IMG/VR virus record: IMGVR_UViG_3300033145_000867
Span: 1-46,529 of that record
Source: a virus
Direction: 5' to 3' (one strand)
DNA length: 46,529 bases
A program made the position numbers and the translations under genes. Numbering within the stretch: position 1 is the first letter of the stretch; each line of letters starts with the position of its first letter. Shown piece after piece: positions 22,712 through 32,332 of this stretch. Below the pieces are notes generated by a model that had not been told where the DNA came from, ran no database searches, and saw only the letters and a list, made by a program, of their open reading frames with translations.

Positions 22712-25456
22712 ATGACAAAAAAACAAACAGTTGAAATGCAGTTTCTTTCAAATGCGAAAATGATGCTAGGTGAACTCAGGGCAATCCGTGTTGAGTTGCT
22801 TAATATTAGACTTGAAACTGACAGAATGAACAAGTCGCATGCGAAAGGTGCATCAGGGGCTAAAAAGCACAGTTCAGAAATGAAAGGGCTTGCAATGCGG
22901 TTCGTTGGGTATAACTTAATACTCAATCAAGTAATGGGTGCTCAACAAAAAGTAATCGATTTCACGAAAGAATCTGTTAAGGCATTCCGTGACTTTGAAA
23001 ATGCTCTTGCTGAAGTTTCTACAATTTTAACTGCTGATACTCTAAGTTCAATATACGAATTTAGAGGGGGCATGGAATCATTATCTATTACTTTCGGTAA
23101 AGCTGCAACAGATTTAGCAAAAGCTACATACCAAATTTTATCGGCTGCATTTGATGCTGATAACGCTATGCAGTTATTAACAATAGCGACAAAGGGTGCT
23201 GTAGCTGGTATTACTTCTGTTGAAACTTCCGTTGATGTTTTAACCTCTATTCTTAATGCGTATGGACAGGAAGCATCACAAGCAGCACGAATGTCCGATT
23301 ATCTATTCCAAACAGTTGTTCGTGGTAAACTGGTATACGAAGATTATGCTAGTGCTTTAGGATACATTACTCCTATTGCTGCTAATGCTGGTATTGAATT
23401 TAAAGAACTTGCTGCAATAATGTCTACCTCAACGAGAATGGGTTTGCATTTAGATATGACAGTTCGTGGTTTAGCCTTAATGATGCAAGGGCTAATTAAT
23501 CCAACTGAACAAGTAGCGAAAGCAGCTAAAAAATATAACTTTGAAATTGGTGCATTACAGTTACGTATTTTTGGATTACAAGATATGTTCCAGCAATTAA
23601 ATGCTGTATCTAAAGAATTTGGAGACCATGTTATAGGTGAAATTGTACCAAATATGAGAGCTACAAGGGTCGCTGCTGCTGCTGCTGGTGATGAGGGTAT
23701 ACTGGGTCTTGCAACTGATATGGAATATCTTACTAATTCTGCTGGTAAAACAGAAGAGGCTATGTCGAAAATCATTGCAACCACTAAGTTTATGTCAGAC
23801 CAGATGGCACAAATGTCAGAGCAGATAAAGAGAGATTTCGGTGAATCATTGACCCTACCTATGTTAGAATTTGAAAGATTAACACTAGGCTTAAAATCTG
23901 GTGTACTTGGATTACTTGGAGCAATGGGAAAATTACCAGAAATGAGTTTGGAAGAAACGCTTTTTCCCCCTCTTGCTGGATTTAAATATATAGCTGGTAT
24001 GGTTGAAGGTTTTAAAGAAGGTGCTGATGAATCAAATGCAAAAGTCAGACAGTCATTTGAGGCAACCGCTAACTTCATTAAGAATACAATGTTAGCAACA
24101 ATTGCTGCTACTGAAGGTGGGGACAGAAAATCTTTATTTGAATCATTAATGGTTGAAGATACTGATGTGGATAAAATTTTAGCTAGTACAGTTAAATTAT
24201 CTGATATTGGGGATAGAATAGACATAAAAGAAAAAATATCCCAACAAGTGGAGGGTTTAGCTGTTGCATTAGATGCTGCTGGACAAACATTTATTATGCA
24301 TGGTGGTGATGCAGATGCTTACGCTACTTACATGGAAAGAGTAATTCACTTGCAACAGGCTTTTTTGCCAGGTATTAGGCAACTTGAAAGTGAATTGCTA
24401 TTAACTGAAAATGTGTGGAATGAAGTAACAGGTGCTCTTGCTAGTTTTGATGAAGTACTGGAAGATTCACAAACAAATGTTAATTTATTAAATATTGAAT
24501 TATCCAGCTTGGGAGATGAAGTTGGAGAAGTTGGTGAAATGTTCGATGGTACACTTGGCGTGCAGGTGCAATTTAAAGAAGATGTTGCAGAACTAGAAGA
24601 TAAAATTCGAGCACTTCAAAACGCAATAAAAGGTGAGACAGGAGATTTGGGTTTAGTATCAGAGGCTATGAAATTACATATAGCAGAAGTTAACGAACAA
24701 AAAGATGCGTATGATGCTTTAACTCTAGCTATGTCGAAAAATAGATTAGCAATGATGAAGATAGAACTCAAAGGAATGCTAAGACGAAGAGGACTATTGC
24801 GTTCTGAACAAAAATTGATAAAGAAATACCAAATTAGCAATAAAGAAATATCAATTGAGCAATTACAAATGAAATTAATAGCAGAAGATGAAGCTGCTAC
24901 ACAACATAAAGAAATATTAGATACTGAATTATCTGATTTAAGAGAACAATTACGTCAGATGAAAGATACAAGATACGATGATATTGCTAATCTAAAAGCA
25001 ACAATAGTAGAGAAAGAATCCGAAATTACAAAATGGACAGATGCTCTAGCAACAGAGCAATTAAAAATTGAAACATTGACAGAAACACATACTCAGTTTA
25101 TTGCATCTCTTTATTCAGATATGACTACTAATATTTTAGCTGAATTTGAACGGCTTAGTGGTTATGATATAACTAAGACAATGACAGATTTGAATCTTAT
25201 AAAACCACAAGGGCTGTCTTCACAAAGTATGCTTGAAAAATTACCGTTGCCGTTGCAAACAATATTACAAAGTAGAATGCCAGGACAACAAGGTGGGGGA
25301 GCATCAACTACTACTCATATAGATAATGTAACCATAGAAGTAAAAGAACTTGCTGATATGGATGCTATTGAGAAATTCCAAGCAGTGTTAGCACAATCGG
25401 AAAGTAGTGGATTAATGAAAGATGGTAAAACTAACTATAGACTAAGGATAGGTTAA
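22712..25456 (+). CDS. Tape measure protein (914 aa)
   Basis: A TP901-type tape measure core (YQILSAAFDADNAMQLL, ASALGYITPIAANAG, KELAAIMSTSTRMG) spans about residues 100-350. The rest is helical, with long coiled coils near 600-800. No cysteine occurs in the whole protein, in contrast to the other virion proteins. At about 1.5 angstrom per residue the tail would be roughly 135 nm. A long tape measure of this type indicates a siphovirus. Confidence 0.9.
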   Translation: MTKKQTVEMQFLSNAKMMLGELRAIRVELLNIRLETDRMNKSHAKGASGAKKHSSEMKGLAMRFVGYNLILNQVMGAQQKVIDFTKESVKAFRDFENALAEVSTILTADTLSSIYEFRGGMESLSITFGKAATDLAKATYQILSAAFDADNAMQLLTIATKGAVAGITSVETSVDVLTSILNAYGQEASQAARMSDYLFQTVVRGKLVYEDYASALGYITPIAANAGIEFKELAAIMSTSTRMGLHLDMTVRGLALMMQGLINPTEQVAKAAKKYNFEIGALQLRIFGLQDMFQQLNAVSKEFGDHVIGEIVPNMRATRVAAAAAGDEGILGLATDMEYLTNSAGKTEEAMSKIIATTKFMSDQMAQMSEQIKRDFGESLTLPMLEFERLTLGLKSGVLGLLGAMGKLPEMSLEETLFPPLAGFKYIAGMVEGFKEGADESNAKVRQSFEATANFIKNTMLATIAATEGGDRKSLFESLMVEDTDVDKILASTVKLSDIGDRIDIKEKISQQVEGLAVALDAAGQTFIMHGGDADAYATYMERVIHLQQAFLPGIRQLESELLLTENVWNEVTGALASFDEVLEDSQTNVNLLNIELSSLGDEVGEVGEMFDGTLGVQVQFKEDVAELEDKIRALQNAIKGETGDLGLVSEAMKLHIAEVNEQKDAYDALTLAMSKNRLAMMKIELKGMLRRRGLLRSEQKLIKKYQISNKEISIEQLQMKLIAEDEAATQHKEILDTELSDLREQLRQMKDTRYDDIANLKATIVEKESEITKWTDALATEQLKIETLTETHTQFIASLYSDMTTNILAEFERLSGYDITKTMTDLNLIKPQGLSSQSMLEKLPLPLQTILQSRMPGQQGGGASTTTHIDNVTIEVKELADMDAIEKFQAVLAQSESSGLMKDGKTNYRLRIG

Positions 25457-25457
25457 A

Positions 25458-25610
25458 ATGGCAGATGAAAGAGGGGAAAAGGGAACTGTAACTTACCAAA
25501 TGAAATCCTATGCAGATGCTACAAGGATTAACCTGCGTTCAGTTGATAAAATATTGGGTGTAGATAGAAATGGACTTACTTGGATTTTAATAAAACAAGC
25601 GGTGAGATAA
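25458..25610 (+). CDS. Small tail-module protein (50 aa)
   Basis: MADERGEKGTVTYQMKSYAD and a further 30 residues, one base after the tape measure. Soluble and mixed. The stop overlaps the start of the next gene (TAATG). Function unknown; distal-tail proteins of this size are common. Confidence 0.55.
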   Translation: MADERGEKGTVTYQMKSYADATRINLRSVDKILGVDRNGLTWILIKQAVR

Positions 25611-25750
25611 TGATTTACACAGTTGAAAATACGAATCTTGTTAACAATAATTATATCGTAATTAATCGTGGCGATATAGTAGCAGGTTTTGACCCTGACC
25701 CTGGTGCTATTGTAGTTCTCAGAATTGTAAAAAATGAGAGGGATTTCTAA
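25610..25750 (+). CDS. Small tail-module protein (46 aa)
   Basis: MIYTVENTNLVNNNYIVINR and more, a small all-beta protein with an FDPDPGAIVVLR segment. Overlaps both neighbours by TAATG. Function unknown. Confidence 0.55.
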   Translation: MIYTVENTNLVNNNYIVINRGDIVAGFDPDPGAIVVLRIVKNERDF

Positions 25751-26346
25751 TGGGACTTTCAGACCAACGAGATTTTATAATTTTCTATGGTATAAAGAAT
25801 AATGATTGGGAAACTACATTTGGGAGATTCACTGACCACTCAGAAGCATTGGTAACAGAATATATTGGAATTGATACAAGCACATCAGACTCAACTCAAG
25901 CTGATAGTGCATGTACAGATGGCTATTGTGCTACTGTGCGATTCTTATTTCCACATCATATTAAAAAACAATATTACATTGAAGGCGTATTACAGGGAGA
26001 AATTACTGTTGCATGTAATGGTGGAGCTTCACATATAACTGATTATAAAATATCAGTTTGGAAAACTAACACTGACGGTACATATGAACGTCTAGCTTAT
26101 ACTTATTCAAATGATAGCGAATGGATACCTGTGAATGATGACTTAGCATGGGATGCAGGTAATAGCATTGGAGAAGAAAAAGTATATCATTGGTACATTG
26201 ACTGCTGGGATGCTCAAGAATTACTAGAAAATGATAGAATATATCTCCAAATTGAAATTCGTGGCACTAATACTAATCTTTACTTGATGCATGCAAATGA
26301 CCCTGAGTGGATTGATGTATGGGCAAAAATCCCATTTAGGTTGTAA
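25750..26346 (+). CDS. Distal tail protein (198 aa)
   Basis: A beta-sandwich-like protein in the place of the distal tail gene, with four cysteines (SACTDGYC, VACNGG, DCWD). The central run (YKISVWKTNTDGTYERL) is strand-rich. Assigned by position; the exact role is not seen. Confidence 0.5.
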   Translation: MGLSDQRDFIIFYGIKNNDWETTFGRFTDHSEALVTEYIGIDTSTSDSTQADSACTDGYCATVRFLFPHHIKKQYYIEGVLQGEITVACNGGASHITDYKISVWKTNTDGTYERLAYTYSNDSEWIPVNDDLAWDAGNSIGEEKVYHWYIDCWDAQELLENDRIYLQIEIRGTNTNLYLMHANDPEWIDVWAKIPFRL

Positions 26347-26348
26347 TC

Positions 26349-27710
26349 ATGGTAAACTATATCACACTCAGACAAACAATTTCAAGAATTTATACAAATT
26401 TCCTACCTAATGCTGATGGGTGTCATATAGACCTTACACCAGTAGGTGCAGCTAATAATTGGGAATGCGTAGATGACCCTGTAGCAACACCTGATGAAGA
26501 CGCAACTTATGTTTATAGTACTGTAACAGATTTGCAATACGATTTATATGAACTTCCAAATCATACAACTGAAAATGATGTTCCTAATACAATTAATTAT
26601 GTCCAAATTTTCGGAAGAGCAAAATCTCATTTGGACTCTCAAGCTACAAGTGGTACTTTCAAATTAATTTTAACTGATAATGCATGTACTGATATTTATA
26701 AATCAAGTGATATTAATATAGCAACAGAATATGCAACACATAGTAATACTTGGGCAGAGAATCCTAGAACAGATACAACTTGGACATGGGATGATATTGA
26801 TAATTTGCAGACTGGTTTAGAATGCAGTAGTCCATCAGTTGGTGTAGCACACATTACTACATTTAGACCTAATGGTGCTGGAGATGTAACAGAACTTACA
26901 CCTTCACCTGCTGTACCTAATTGGCAAAATGTAGATGAGGTAACACCAGATGCTTTCACAACAACTGTTAAAATGTATGAACCTGATGGCTCTGGATATG
27001 ATTTATATAATTTAACAAATCACACTACTGAAACTGGAACAATATCAAAAATTGTGGTCTATGCGTGGGTATGGTTACGTACTCTTACTGCAACAAAAAC
27101 AGTAATTAAAACAGGTGGTAACACTTATCAAGATGACCAAACGCCAGGTTCAGATACAAATTGGGTATTAATTTCAACTGAATATGCATTGAATCCACAA
27201 ACAACTGTTGCCTGGACATGGGCTGACATTGATGCACTACAAGCTGGTATTTTCTTAACTGAACCAGCACCAGCAGGGGACAGTAACACATGTACTCAAG
27301 TGTATGTTGAAGTATTTCACACTGAACTAGAAAGTCCAGAAATTAGAACGACTCAACTTTATACAAAAGTTAACTATTCAACACATCATAATATGATAGC
27401 ACCAAAGGAAGTATCTACTGACCACGCACAAAATGTAAGAGAAATGAATATGTGGAATGGCGAAAGAATAGTGTTTGGAGAATCACGGAACAGATGGTCA
27501 TTGCTATTAAAAGGTGACGATTGGGAAATTGATGCTTGTGAAAAAATACAAGCTATACAACAATTAGGCTTAGATGGACTTCCAATTACTATTACAGGTT
27601 TAAATAATATTAACTGGGACACAGAATGGATGATTAAATCCTTTGGATGGAGACTCGTATTAGAAAAACCTATTCATTATGAATGGATAATTTTACTGGA
27701 GAGAACTTAA
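26349..27710 (+). CDS. Tail protein with repeated WTWxDI domains (453 aa)
   Basis: Two similar beta domains occur in tandem (residues about 20-170 and 190-335), each ending in a WTWDDIDNLQTG or WTWADIDALQAG motif. The C-terminal 110 residues form a different domain resembling a distal tail baseplate segment (TQLYTKVNYSTHHNM). The next gene carries a third copy of the motif (WTWTDINNLDV). The repeats may bind glycans. Confidence 0.6.
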   Translation: MVNYITLRQTISRIYTNFLPNADGCHIDLTPVGAANNWECVDDPVATPDEDATYVYSTVTDLQYDLYELPNHTTENDVPNTINYVQIFGRAKSHLDSQATSGTFKLILTDNACTDIYKSSDINIATEYATHSNTWAENPRTDTTWTWDDIDNLQTGLECSSPSVGVAHITTFRPNGAGDVTELTPSPAVPNWQNVDEVTPDAFTTTVKMYEPDGSGYDLYNLTNHTTETGTISKIVVYAWVWLRTLTATKTVIKTGGNTYQDDQTPGSDTNWVLISTEYALNPQTTVAWTWADIDALQAGIFLTEPAPAGDSNTCTQVYVEVFHTELESPEIRTTQLYTKVNYSTHHNMIAPKEVSTDHAQNVREMNMWNGERIVFGESRNRWSLLLKGDDWEIDACEKIQAIQQLGLDGLPITITGLNNINWDTEWMIKSFGWRLVLEKPIHYEWIILLERT

Positions 27711-28648
27711 TGGCATGCAATGAATTTACTCTAAGAACTGCTGACATACAAGAAATGTTTTACTTCAATCATTATAGTGTAGATGGTGCAAGACTTGGAT
27801 GGGAAGATTTTCCAGAAAGAATGGTTGATGGTATAGTAACAGGTTCAGCAGCAGTAACATATATAAATAATCGTATACAATGGTGCGATGAAAATACATC
27901 ACCTATAGACCGTGATACAACGGTAACTAAAGTTGAAATTAGAGCATTCTCAGATTGTGGCGATAGCTGTGGAACATTAACCGCTTATCTTAAACCAATT
28001 TTCACACTAGGAAATGGAGATTCTCATTCCTACTTACCTACAGGCGTGGGAATACCTGCTTATTGGAGTGATTGGATTGATATTACTAATGACACTAATG
28101 CCCCTGCAACATGGACTTGGACTGACATTAATAATCTTGATGTAGACCATTGGATGGTTAGAACGATATGTGGCGACCCTAATTTTATGGTTACTGCAAG
28201 GATAGAGATACGTGTAACGTGGTATGATTCTGTTGTATTAAGTTACCCATTAGAAGACGCATTAGATAATAAATTAGACAAGCAACTCAAAAAATTTAAC
28301 TTATGGCGAGATTACAAATTGGCTGATGAAGGTATTGCTGGACAACCTTTAAATTTAGAGGGTGTTGAAGTAGGCGTTGTGGAAACAGGCGATAACTTAT
28401 ATGCAACTTGTTTTCCATTGTGTTTTCCAATATGTTTTAACCAATTTGTAGGCAAAAGTGCTGCACAAATGGCACAAGAAAAATTTCAGAAAATACATAG
28501 TTGGATAGAAAATAATTACAATGTAGTACTCTATGAGTTTGGAGATTGCTTCAATGCGGAATACACAATCAAAGATTTTACAGTAAACAGCATGCAACAT
28601 CCTTCAAATTATTTATGGAAATTAAGTTTAGAAAAGGTGAAAAATTAA
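27710..28648 (+). CDS. Tail baseplate-type protein (312 aa)
   Basis: ATG 27710 follows GGAGAGAACTTA. It contains one WTWTDINN motif domain, nine cysteines (including a short CFPLCFPICF run) and a C-terminal FTVNSMQHPSNYLWKL strand resembling the end of the previous protein. Both likely belong to the tail tip. Confidence 0.55.
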   Translation: MACNEFTLRTADIQEMFYFNHYSVDGARLGWEDFPERMVDGIVTGSAAVTYINNRIQWCDENTSPIDRDTTVTKVEIRAFSDCGDSCGTLTAYLKPIFTLGNGDSHSYLPTGVGIPAYWSDWIDITNDTNAPATWTWTDINNLDVDHWMVRTICGDPNFMVTARIEIRVTWYDSVVLSYPLEDALDNKLDKQLKKFNLWRDYKLADEGIAGQPLNLEGVEVGVVETGDNLYATCFPLCFPICFNQFVGKSAAQMAQEKFQKIHSWIENNYNVVLYEFGDCFNAEYTIKDFTVNSMQHPSNYLWKLSLEKVKN

Positions 28649-29125
28649 ATGGCAGTAAAAGATTGGTGGGAAAGTTTCAGTCCATCCGATTGCCTAAAAA
28701 CAGGCAGTTGGGAGGATATGACAGATTACATTCAACATAGTGCATGCACAGATTTCACTATATACTCAGAGTGTACTATTGACGGACAAGCATTTAGATT
28801 TACTAATAATGGAACGCTTTCCATGTTAATAGGTGGTGCTGATTCTGGTGACGATTTAGGTATCTATGCTAATGATACTGATTTCTGTGCTTCCATAAAA
28901 TTATATGGCGATGGAGGTATTGTAAATAAAATTGAAGCAGCAAGTGGATTTGAAATTAGTACATGCAGTGATGAAACATTGTGGGAAGTAGTTAGTAGCC
29001 CAAGTGATAAACATGTCGATTTCCATTGTCTTGATGCTCATAATTTTGTATTGGAACTTAGAACAAGCGACCCATCTAGTCCTACATGTCTTGGACAAAT
29101 TTGGTTTCGTACGGATTTAGTGTAA
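28649..29125 (+). CDS. Cysteine-rich virion protein (158 aa)
   Basis: Seven cysteines in 158 residues (SDCLKT, SACTDF, SECTID, DFCASI, STCSDE, FHCLDA, PTCLGQ), spread through a beta-rich chain. The position in the tail module and the lack of CxxC pairs suggest disulfides rather than zinc. Function unknown. Confidence 0.55.
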   Translation: MAVKDWWESFSPSDCLKTGSWEDMTDYIQHSACTDFTIYSECTIDGQAFRFTNNGTLSMLIGGADSGDDLGIYANDTDFCASIKLYGDGGIVNKIEAASGFEISTCSDETLWEVVSSPSDKHVDFHCLDAHNFVLELRTSDPSSPTCLGQIWFRTDLV

Positions 29126-29130
29126 TATAA

Positions 29131-29523
29131 ATGTCAATAGAATCACATAGAAAAGCATGTTTTAAATATGACCATTCCGAAAAAGGTAAAAAGAAAAAGC
29201 AAGAATGGCGTAGTAAATATAAATCAGATTCAGATGCCAAATACTATCAAAACAATAAAGAGAAACTTAAAAAACAAGTCGCTGAATATAAGAAAACGAT
29301 GAATGGTAAATTGACAGTTCTAAGACATATGTATAAACGACATAAACAAATGAACACGAAAAAAATGTTTAATAACCCATTTAATAAATCTGAAATAATA
29401 GACTGGCATCATATCGATAATTGTTATGTGGTTGCAATACCACGTGATTTGCATAGACATTTTCAGGGTAAATTCCACCGAGATAATTTAATGGGGATAG
29501 TTAAACAAATATATTTAGTATAG
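29131..29523 (+). CDS. HNH homing endonuclease-like protein (130 aa)
   Basis: A basic, Lys-rich N-terminal arm leads to IIDWHHIDNCYVVAIP, RDLHRHFQG and FHRDNLMGIV, which supply the His pair, central His and last His of an HNH-like core. This resembles stand-alone homing nucleases inserted in tailed virus modules. It breaks an otherwise structural gene run. Confidence 0.7.
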   Translation: MSIESHRKACFKYDHSEKGKKKKQEWRSKYKSDSDAKYYQNNKEKLKKQVAEYKKTMNGKLTVLRHMYKRHKQMNTKKMFNNPFNKSEIIDWHHIDNCYVVAIPRDLHRHFQGKFHRDNLMGIVKQIYLV

Positions 29524-29536
29524 TGAGGTAATAAAT

Positions 29537-29809
29537 ATGACGAAAGTAGATGATGCAAAAATAGCAATAATAAATGAACTAAAAGCAAAGGAATATGTAA
29601 TAAGTGCAGAATTTGATGAATCGGTACATGACATAAAACCATTCGGATATAAATTCTACAGGTTAAATATATTCCACAAAAATAAAGATGGCGAAGCCAC
29701 ATTTTCAGCGAAAGGTGTGTACATTAAAACAACCACAGGAGAGTATTATTTACATCCTGGGGGAGTACAGACTAAATCTTTAAAAGCTGAAGAAACACCC
29801 AAAGAATAA
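29537..29809 (+). CDS. Hypothetical virion-module protein (90 aa)
   Basis: A small alpha/beta protein with a central beta segment (YKFYRLNIFHKNKDGE) and a Gly-rich turn (HPGGVQTK). Only position suggests a virion role. Confidence 0.5.
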   Translation: MTKVDDAKIAIINELKAKEYVISAEFDESVHDIKPFGYKFYRLNIFHKNKDGEATFSAKGVYIKTTTGEYYLHPGGVQTKSLKAEETPKE

Positions 29810-29821
29810 AAGAGTTGAAGC

Positions 29822-31024
29822 ATGGTTTGGTACGATAATAATTATAACTACAAAAAGAAAATAACCATTGACCATACAGAAGTTGATGGTGATGAGACTG
29901 ATTTTCCAGTTCTTATTAGCGTGACTGATAATGACCTTCGTGATGAACTAAACGGTGGACATGTTAAAAGTGCTAGTGGTTATGATATTATATTTACTAA
30001 TTCAGCAGAAGATACACAACTTAAACATGAGATAGAACTATATGTTGACACCAGTGGGCGACTTGTTTTTTGGGTAAAAATACTTTCACTATCAAGTATA
30101 GCTGACACAGATATTTACATTTATTATGGAAAAGTTGGTGTTGTCGTTGACCCATCAACAACTGATACTTGGGATAGCGACTTTTGGGGCGTTTATCATT
30201 TAGATGATTCCGCAGGTGGTTGTGTCGATTCTACAGTTAATGGCAATGATGGTACATATCAAGGTGACTTACCAGATGAAAGAGATGAGGATATTGGATA
30301 CTCCCAACATTTTGATGGTACTGGAGATTTTATAAGCTTACCAACTACGATAGATGAGGAAGAGCTAACCGTAGAACAACGAGCAAATAGAGATAACGAT
30401 AATAGTATGTACGGTTTTCATCTTTACGATGATGCTATTGATTGGGTTAGTATGATAGCAGTAACAACAGTTAAATATGAAATTAACGGCGAATTTAATG
30501 ACGTTAGAGAATTTGAACCTAGCGGTGGTGTGCCTGATGTTGGTAATTGGCATTCCTTTGCAACAACATGGCAAACAGATGATGCTAAGTTCATACTTGA
30601 TGGTACACCAATAGCAGTAGATGCTAGTTGTAGTCCTGCAAATTTCAATACCACTATATTTAGAATAGGTGGGAGAAACGATGGTGTAAATGCCTGGGAA
30701 GGATTCATGGATGAAGTGCGTGTATCTACAGTTAGACGTAGTGATAACTGGTTAGGAACAACGCATAATACAATGGATGACCCTGCTGCATTCATGTCTT
30801 GGGATGTAGAACAAGAAAAACCTATTAGCGAAGTCGGTGCAGATATTTATTACCATGATGGTACAGATAATATAGAGTTGCAACGTGACGATAGTTCACC
30901 TGTTCAAATGTACAATGGAACAAGTGTTATAGGATTAAAATTAGGTGCAACTAATGATGTAAATGCATCACCAATTCATGTTTATGATGGTACAACTATT
31001 AAGGCAATTTTGAAAATGTCGTAA
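29822..31024 (+). CDS. DUF2341/LamG tail fibre or receptor-binding protein (400 aa)
   Basis: Residues 1-105 match DUF2341 (WYDNNYNYKKKITIDH start and YIYYGK end). Residues about 125-310 form a LamG-like jelly roll (WGVYHLDDSAGG, QHFDGTGDFISLP, GGRNDGVNAWEGFMDEVRV). The last 80 residues hold two similar strand blocks (YHDGTDNIELQRDD, VYDGTTIKAIL). LamG domains often bind glycans, so host recognition is likely. Confidence 0.75.
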   Translation: MVWYDNNYNYKKKITIDHTEVDGDETDFPVLISVTDNDLRDELNGGHVKSASGYDIIFTNSAEDTQLKHEIELYVDTSGRLVFWVKILSLSSIADTDIYIYYGKVGVVVDPSTTDTWDSDFWGVYHLDDSAGGCVDSTVNGNDGTYQGDLPDERDEDIGYSQHFDGTGDFISLPTTIDEEELTVEQRANRDNDNSMYGFHLYDDAIDWVSMIAVTTVKYEINGEFNDVREFEPSGGVPDVGNWHSFATTWQTDDAKFILDGTPIAVDASCSPANFNTTIFRIGGRNDGVNAWEGFMDEVRVSTVRRSDNWLGTTHNTMDDPAAFMSWDVEQEKPISEVGADIYYHDGTDNIELQRDDSSPVQMYNGTSVIGLKLGATNDVNASPIHVYDGTTIKAILKMS

Positions 31025-31038
31025 AAAGAGGAAAAACA

Positions 31039-31242
31039 ATGGTAAAAATAGATATAGATAAAAAAGAAATAGAGGCATTTGATATGATGCTCAAGAATAC
31101 CACTTACACTGGTAAAAATTGGAGTGTAGTTGGATACCTTATAGGCAATTTCCGAATGAAAATACAACAAGGGGTACAAAAAGAGCAGGAATCTAAATTG
31201 AGGGAGCAGTATGGCAAAAAAGACAAAAATCCAAAAACTTGA
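31039..31242 (+). CDS. Hypothetical protein (67 aa)
   Basis: Charged and helical (KIDIDKKEIEAFDMMLKN). AGAGGAAAAACA precedes the ATG. It overlaps the next gene by 32 bp. Function unknown. Confidence 0.55.
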   Translation: MVKIDIDKKEIEAFDMMLKNTTYTGKNWSVVGYLIGNFRMKIQQGVQKEQESKLREQYGKKDKNPKT

Positions 31243-31450
31243 GCAGGGACTTGAGGAAGTAAAAACACTCGTTAAAGAATTTAGAAGTAAAAACGGGAAT
31301 GCATCCTGTCGAGTTCTAAATAAGGACATGCTATTCTGGTTACTCACAAGACAGGTAGAGGATGACCGCAGAATAGCAAAACTTGAGGCTTACGTCAAGA
31401 TTCTATTGCTGCTTGTTCTAGCTACATACGGAGTTAACATAGTATTATGA
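31211..31450 (+). CDS. XhlA-like coiled coil/membrane anchor (79 aa)
   Basis: A charged coiled coil (KKTKIQKLEQGLEEVK) is followed by one C-terminal membrane span (VKILLLLVLATYGVNIVL). That is the layout of hemolysin XhlA-type proteins that act with a holin. GAGGGAGCAGT precedes the ATG. Confidence 0.6.
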   Translation: MAKKTKIQKLEQGLEEVKTLVKEFRSKNGNASCRVLNKDMLFWLLTRQVEDDRRIAKLEAYVKILLLLVLATYGVNIVL

Positions 31451-31460
31451 GTAGGGTTTT

Positions 31461-31495
31461 GATTGGAATGCCCTTAAAGGGCGTTTCTGTCAATC
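31461..31495 (+). terminator. Stem-loop with two nested arms
   Basis: GCCCTTAAAGGGC forms a short inner stem and GATTG/CAATC an outer one around it. It lies between two gene groups. A terminator or processing site is possible. Confidence 0.4.
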
Positions 31496-31513
31496 CTAAA
31501 GGAAATGATAAAT

Positions 31514-31804
31514 ATGGTAAAAAAGTGGTATGAAGTTGATATGAATAATTCTAAGAATCAATCGTTCTATGGTAAACAAAGAGAAGAAGATTTAAAAGAG
31601 ATGTTCAAAACTTTTAAAGCACAACCTGAACCTGAACCTGAACTTGAACTTGAATCAATTGCGGAAAATTTTGAAACAGAATGGTTCAATGATAACAACT
31701 TTACATCTGAATATATTGATGAGTTTTATAATCAGTGGTTTACAGATAATAATTATATAAATCAAGACAACGAAGATTTTGAGGGAGTTGATTGGGATGA
31801 GTAA
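31514..31804 (+). CDS. Acidic protein with Glu-Pro repeat (96 aa)
   Basis: A central EPEPEPELELES stretch, then two imperfect copies of an EWFNDNNF/QWFTDNNY motif. ATG 31514 has AAAGGAAATG upstream. Very acidic. Possibly a protein-interaction segment. No family recognised. Confidence 0.55.
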   Translation: MVKKWYEVDMNNSKNQSFYGKQREEDLKEMFKTFKAQPEPEPELELESIAENFETEWFNDNNFTSEYIDEFYNQWFTDNNYINQDNEDFEGVDWDE

Positions 31805-32330
31805 ATCCGATTGGAATATAACAGGCACAGGTGGCATCGCCATAATTGAAGCTGGTGGAAGTAAACGCTGTCGTCTTTCATATCAAAAACTTATGCTGTG
31901 GAACGGGAATAGTGAATGTGTTGACTATGAGGTTGTTGCAGATATAAGTATATCCAACAGTACAAACTTTCGTGGTGGACTTGTGTTACGATGCAACGCA
32001 GCAGGTTCAAATATGTATCGGTTAAGGATATATGGTGCTTCAACCTATAGAACATACTATATAGATAAGCTAGTCAACGGTGTAAATACAATTCTTGGAC
32101 AGGTGACAAGTTCACACCCTTATGGTACATATGTAAAAACAAGATTCAGAGTTGATGGTTTTCAGTTATCAGTAGAAGAGTACGTCAACGGTGCTTGGGA
32201 GTTGATAACAATGGTAGAAGATACAAGTCAAGCAATAGTATCTGGATACTGTGGATTACACGGGTGCAGTGTTAATAGTGGTTATTACATCACATTTGAT
32301 AACCTTGAAATAAATAAGAAGGAAGTATAA
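31797..32330 (+). CDS. Concanavalin-like virion protein (177 aa)
   Basis: A beta jelly-roll pattern (FRGGLVLRCNAAGSN, YRLRIYGASTYRT, TRFRVDGFQLSVEEY) ending FDNLEINKK resembles LamG/DUF1080-type glycan-binding folds. Five cysteines. ATG 31797 is in the overlap with the acidic protein. Likely a fibre or decoration protein. Confidence 0.6.
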   Translation: MSKSDWNITGTGGIAIIEAGGSKRCRLSYQKLMLWNGNSECVDYEVVADISISNSTNFRGGLVLRCNAAGSNMYRLRIYGASTYRTYYIDKLVNGVNTILGQVTSSHPYGTYVKTRFRVDGFQLSVEEYVNGAWELITMVEDTSQAIVSGYCGLHGCSVNSGYYITFDNLEINKKEV

Positions 32331-32332
32331 GA

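Noticed and set aside
23344-24225. Long minus-strand frame inside the tape measure gene
   Set aside because: It is a shadow of the coding strand with no ribosome site and no family resemblance.
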